The notes beneath the pieces were generated by a model. It was not told the DNA's origin. It was given only the letters and a program-made list of their open reading frames with translations, and searched no databases. The position numbers were made by a program, and so were the translations under genes. This document shows, one piece after another, positions 23,340 to 26,427 of a stretch of DNA of 26,427 bases. The stretch spans positions 1 through 26,427 of the forward strand of contig CANETO010000001.1 in the NCBI GenBank assembly GCA_947440895.1. The letters run 5' to 3'. Position 1 is the stretch's first letter. Each line of letters opens with the position of its first letter. The stretch is from Planctomycetaceae bacterium (GTDB lineage Bacteria; Planctomycetota; Planctomycetia; Pirellulales; UBA1268).

Positions 23340-26183
23340 ATGGCACGAGCGATCAGCTTTTTGGTAATCAACCCATTCCGCGTGGCCCATTTGGTCCAGC
23401 CCCGCAGCGGGGCGTTCGTGGCCATGCTCGGGCTCGCGTGCCTGGTTCTCGGCCTGGACACCGTGCAGGGCCTTCGGGCGGAGGAGGCCACTCCAGAGGC
23501 ACTCCCGGCCCCCACCGCCGAAGCAGCGGCCGCCCGTCGGGTCATGCAGGAAGCCATCTCCCAGGCGGGCGAGAACGGTCCCGCCACGGCAGCCCCAGTC
23601 ACCACCGAGAATGCCGCGGCGACCGAGGTTCCAGATGATCTCCTCGTGGCGCGGATCTCAGCGGAAGTCGCCGCCAAACAACTCGAGGCCAGACGCACGG
23701 CGCAGCGGTCCCCCGCCGACGCGCTTGCCTTGCTCGACGAGGCGGCGGCGAAGGTCGCCGATCCGGCCGTTCCTGAGAAGGTCCGAACCCAGCTCCAGCA
23801 GCGGATCGAACGCGCCCGTCGCGACATCGAGGAATCAACGGGCAAGCGGCGTGGGGAGCTTGAGATGGAGCGTCGCAGCGCCCAAGTCGACGCCCGCATC
23901 GACCGCGAGAGGGCCCAGAAGGTCGAAGTCGACCAACGCCTGGCGATGCTCGTGGACGAATACAACTCCCTCATCGACACCCAGCGGTTTCCCGAGGCCG
24001 AGGCGGTTGCCAAGAAAGCCGGCCAACTCGCCCCCGACAACCCGATCGTCCGGCAGTTGCTCTCGCAGAGTCGTGTCATCCGCCGCCTCGACACACAAAA
24101 GACGATCGAGGGAGAGAAGCGGGACGGATTCCTGGATGTGGTGGAGGACACCGAACGCTCTTCCGCTCCCTTCGTCGGTCCGATCGAATTCCCCACCACC
24201 CGCGACTGGGAAGATCTGACGAAGAACCGCACGCGACTTCAGGCGGAGGGGCGTGCACGGGCGACGCCCGCGGAACTCCAAATCCAGAAACGAATGAGCG
24301 TGAAGGTGAAGGCGTCGCACCGAGACCAGCCACTCTCGGCTGTTCTCGATGCCTTGGCCAAGCAGGCCGATGTGCCGATCCATCTCGACATGGTCGGCCT
24401 CGAACAGGAAGCGGTCCGGAGCGACACGCCGGTGACCATTTCGCTCGATCAGCCGATCTCGCTGAAGAGTGCCCTCAAACTGCTGCTCGAACCGCTCCAC
24501 CTCGACTGTGTGGTCAAGGACGAGGTACTCAAGGTGACGAGCCCACGGCTCGTGAAGGGAGAGGTCTACAGTGTCTCCTATCCGGTGGCCGATCTCGTGA
24601 TCCCGATCCCGAATTTTTCCTCCGACGGCCTGGGCATCACGGGCGCCCTTCGCGACGGCTATTCCCGGATCAGCCCGCGGAACGCCGCCTCCGTTCAGTT
24701 CGGCCCGCCTCCGGTGGGCATCAACGGCGTGAGCCGCGCTGGTGGGGATGCGTCTGTCGATCCAGCGTCGTTGGCGCAGTTCCAGGGGGGCGGCAACGCC
24801 CCGGCGATGGGCTCGACCCCTTCCATTCCCTTCGGCGCCCCGACCGGCGGCGGCAGTCAGGCTGACTTCCAGTCGCTCATCGAGCTCATCCAAAACACCG
24901 TCTCTCCGCAGACCTGGAACACCGTGGGCGGTCAGGGTGCCATTCAACAATTTGCCACGAATCTCAGCATCGTGGTCAGCCAGACGCAGGAGGTGCACGA
25001 GGAGATCGCCGACCTGCTCGAGCAGCTCCGCCGGCTGCAGGACCTGCAGGTGACGATCGAGGTCCGGTTCATCCGCCTGAACGACACCTTCTTCGAGCGG
25101 ATCGGTGTCGACTTCGATTTCAATATCCAGACGGGTGTGCAAACGCCGCTCAATCTGACGGCCGTGCCAACACAGACAAACGGCTCACTCAGCCCGTCGT
25201 CACTCGGTCTCCAGACCGCGCCCGGAGGCGCCAGCCAGACGATCGGCCTCGACAACAGTGGCAGCCCGGGCGTCGCCCGGGGCGGCGGCACGACGACCGG
25301 TGGCGCAACGGCCGGTCAGACGCAGGGCCAGACCAATGGCAACTACTTCTCGATTCCGTTCCGTCAAAACAGCTTCGGCAGCGCCACGGTGCCTGCGCTG
25401 CCAGGCCTGCCCGACCCGGGCACATCGGCTGCCAACTTCGGCTTCGCGATTCTCAGCGACATCGAAGCCTTCTTCCTGATCCAGGCGGCCCAGGGCAATA
25501 CGCGATCCAATGTCATGCAGGCCCCGAAGGTCACGCTCTTCAATGGCCAAAACGCCTTCATCTCCGACACCACCCAGCGACCGTTCGTGACGAGTGTCGT
25601 GCCGGTGGTCGGCGACTTCGCCGCGGCCCAGCAGCCGGTGATCACGGTGCTCTCGGAAGGCACGGCCGTGAATGTGCAGGCGGTCGTCTCCAGCGACCGG
25701 CGGTTCGTCCGGCTGACGCTCGTACCGTTCTTCTCGCAGATCGGTCGGGTCGAGCAGTTTCAATTCGAGGGAACGCGGTCCACCAAATCCAAGAGCAGCG
25801 ACGAGAAGACCGGCCTGAGCGGTGATGCCAATGCCGGTGGCGGCCTGCAGGCCGGCCTGGAGACCCAGGCGAAGGCAGACCGCGAGGAGGAGACCTTCTC
25901 CCGCGGTACCACGATCCAGTTGCCGGAATTCATCTTCACGACGGTCACCACGACCGTGAGCGTTCCCGACGGCGGCACGGTGCTGCTCGGTGGGATCAAG
26001 CGGCTCCGCGAAGGCCGCAATGAGTTCGGTGTGCCGATCCTCTCGAAGATCCCCTACGTCAACCGCCTCTTTAAGAACGTGGGCATGGGCCGCACCACCG
26101 ACAGCCTGATGCTGATGGTGACGCCGCGGATCATCATCCAGGAAGAAGAAGAGGACAAACTCCTCGGTGTGAACCGGCCCTGA
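23340..26183 (+). CDS. Secretin-family outer-membrane protein (type II/III secretion GspD-like)
   Basis: Secretins form multimeric gated channels in the outer membrane. The 947-residue protein starts with a basic n-region and a hydrophobic stretch (about 25-42) ending near LRAEE, a probable signal peptide. Residues 105-205 are Glu/Arg/Ala-rich helical or coiled-coil, and 208-245 resemble a tetratricopeptide unit (FPEAEAVAKKAGQLAPDNP). An STN-like domain spans about 320-402 (QPLSAVLDALAKQADVPIHL), a Gly-rich linker 455-510, then the secretin core with VTIEVRFIRLNDTFFERIG, a second Gly/Thr/Gln-rich insert, and the closing signatures VPDGGTVLLGGIK and VPILSKIPYVNRLFKN. Start is ATG at 23340 with AGGAAG upstream; the frame is open to 23205 but without family features. 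No other secretion gene is in the window, so the partner machine lies elsewhere or it works alone. Confidence 0.92.
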   Translation: MARAISFLVINPFRVAHLVQPRSGAFVAMLGLACLVLGLDTVQGLRAEEATPEALPAPTAEAAAARRVMQEAISQAGENGPATAAPVTTENAAATEVPDDLLVARISAEVAAKQLEARRTAQRSPADALALLDEAAAKVADPAVPEKVRTQLQQRIERARRDIEESTGKRRGELEMERRSAQVDARIDRERAQKVEVDQRLAMLVDEYNSLIDTQRFPEAEAVAKKAGQLAPDNPIVRQLLSQSRVIRRLDTQKTIEGEKRDGFLDVVEDTERSSAPFVGPIEFPTTRDWEDLTKNRTRLQAEGRARATPAELQIQKRMSVKVKASHRDQPLSAVLDALAKQADVPIHLDMVGLEQEAVRSDTPVTISLDQPISLKSALKLLLEPLHLDCVVKDEVLKVTSPRLVKGEVYSVSYPVADLVIPIPNFSSDGLGITGALRDGYSRISPRNAASVQFGPPPVGINGVSRAGGDASVDPASLAQFQGGGNAPAMGSTPSIPFGAPTGGGSQADFQSLIELIQNTVSPQTWNTVGGQGAIQQFATNLSIVVSQTQEVHEEIADLLEQLRRLQDLQVTIEVRFIRLNDTFFERIGVDFDFNIQTGVQTPLNLTAVPTQTNGSLSPSSLGLQTAPGGASQTIGLDNSGSPGVARGGGTTTGGATAGQTQGQTNGNYFSIPFRQNSFGSATVPALPGLPDPGTSAANFGFAILSDIEAFFLIQAAQGNTRSNVMQAPKVTLFNGQNAFISDTTQRPFVTSVVPVVGDFAAAQQPVITVLSEGTAVNVQAVVSSDRRFVRLTLVPFFSQIGRVEQFQFEGTRSTKSKSSDEKTGLSGDANAGGGLQAGLETQAKADREEETFSRGTTIQLPEFIFTTVTTTVSVPDGGTVLLGGIKRLREGRNEFGVPILSKIPYVNRLFKNVGMGRTTDSLMLMVTPRIIIQEEEEDKLLGVNRP

Positions 26184-26217
26184 GCGATTCCCTCTGCGAT
26201 CCCTGGAAACCCTCCGC

Positions 26218-26427
26218 ATGCTGACAGTCTTTCTCACCGCCGGAGGCCTGCTCTGTGGTCTCGGCGTGGCGGCGGGCTCGTTTGGAGCCCATGGACTCCA
26301 GGCGCTCCTCGATGCCACCGGCCGGGCCGACAACTGGGAGACGGCGGTCCGCTACTGCCTCTATCACGGTCTGGCGATCCTCGTGATTGCAGTGGCGTCA
26401 GCCTTGCCTCAGGCTGCGAATGGCCGC
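26218..26427 (+). CDS. DUF423 family small membrane protein, cut by the window edge
   Basis: Seventy codons are visible from the ATG at 26218 before the window ends. The sequence matches the start of the DUF423 (YgdD-like) family: a first hydrophobic helix, GSFGAHGLQALLDATGR (20-36), WETAVRYCLYHGLAILV (40-56), which mirrors the family's GAFGAHGL and AVxYQxxHxLAL blocks. It is an inner-membrane protein of about 125 residues in most species, with four helices and unknown function. It starts 34 bases after the secretin stop, so it may be read through from it; the ribosome-binding site is weak. No functional link to secretion is implied. Confidence 0.85.
   Translation, partial: MLTVFLTAGGLLCGLGVAAGSFGAHGLQALLDATGRADNWETAVRYCLYHGLAILVIAVASALPQAANGR

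Noticed and set aside
23835..26333. Long minus-strand frames (435 and 377 codons) opposite the secretin gene
   Set aside because: They are His/Arg-rich shadows of a secretin with intact family motifs.
1..26427. CRISPR arrays, tRNA or rRNA genes, transposases and phage genes
   Set aside because: None was found on reading both strands; all longer stretches are accounted for by the protein genes listed.

Overview
The window is GC-rich, densely coding DNA with 17 genes, two of them cut by the window edges, and it reads as a planctomycete chromosome (Planctomycetota, probably Pirellulales-like). The evidence for that is an N-terminal LERLEQR-type motif of the kind found in planctomycete exported giant proteins on the multicopper oxidase, a Bacillus-type five-helix succinate dehydrogenase anchor in sdhCAB order, a stand-alone secretin with a long N-terminal extension, and a small Pro/Glu-rich lipoprotein of planctomycete flavour. 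No rRNA, tRNA, CRISPR array, insertion sequence or prophage was seen, and no non-coding gap exceeds 300 bases. Taxonomy is inference from gene style, not from a marker comparison.

Region 1 (1-4838): a large secreted multicopper oxidase runs leftward off the window edge. Divergent from it is a two-gene unit encoding a PhlG-like carbon-carbon hydrolase and a berberine-bridge-type flavin oxidase. All three belong to families that act on phenolic or diketone-like substrates, so this looks like a small catabolic or detoxification module.

Region 2 (5029-9831, minus strand): a tightly packed unit of four genes in the order acyl-ACP/acyl-CoA-type ligase, a degenerate glycoside-hydrolase-family-2-like protein, a polysaccharide pyruvyl transferase-family protein and a ThiF/MoeB-type E1-like adenylyltransferase. 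The first two overlap by a GTGA junction. Their joint role is unknown; surface glycolipid or polysaccharide modification is a guess. This is the least explained part of the window.

Region 3 (9984-14162, plus strand): leuS (leucyl-tRNA synthetase) and glgC (ADP-glucose pyrophosphorylase), each with its own candidate promoter. The leuS promoter appears to share its -10 sequence with the opposing promoter of region 2.

Region 4 (14189-17277, minus strand): a DEAD-box RNA helicase, a family-4 iron-sulfur uracil-DNA glycosylase and a lipoprotein. The helicase promoter has its -10 box inside a perfect inverted repeat.

Region 5 (17475-23121): the sdhCAB operon (complex II) on the minus strand, back to back with a PAS-GAF-receiver protein on the plus strand. 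Their promoters lie within about 70 bases of each other, with a repeated GAGTATA element on the sdh side. Region 6 (23340 to end): a secretin-family outer-membrane protein and the beginning of a DUF423 small membrane protein.
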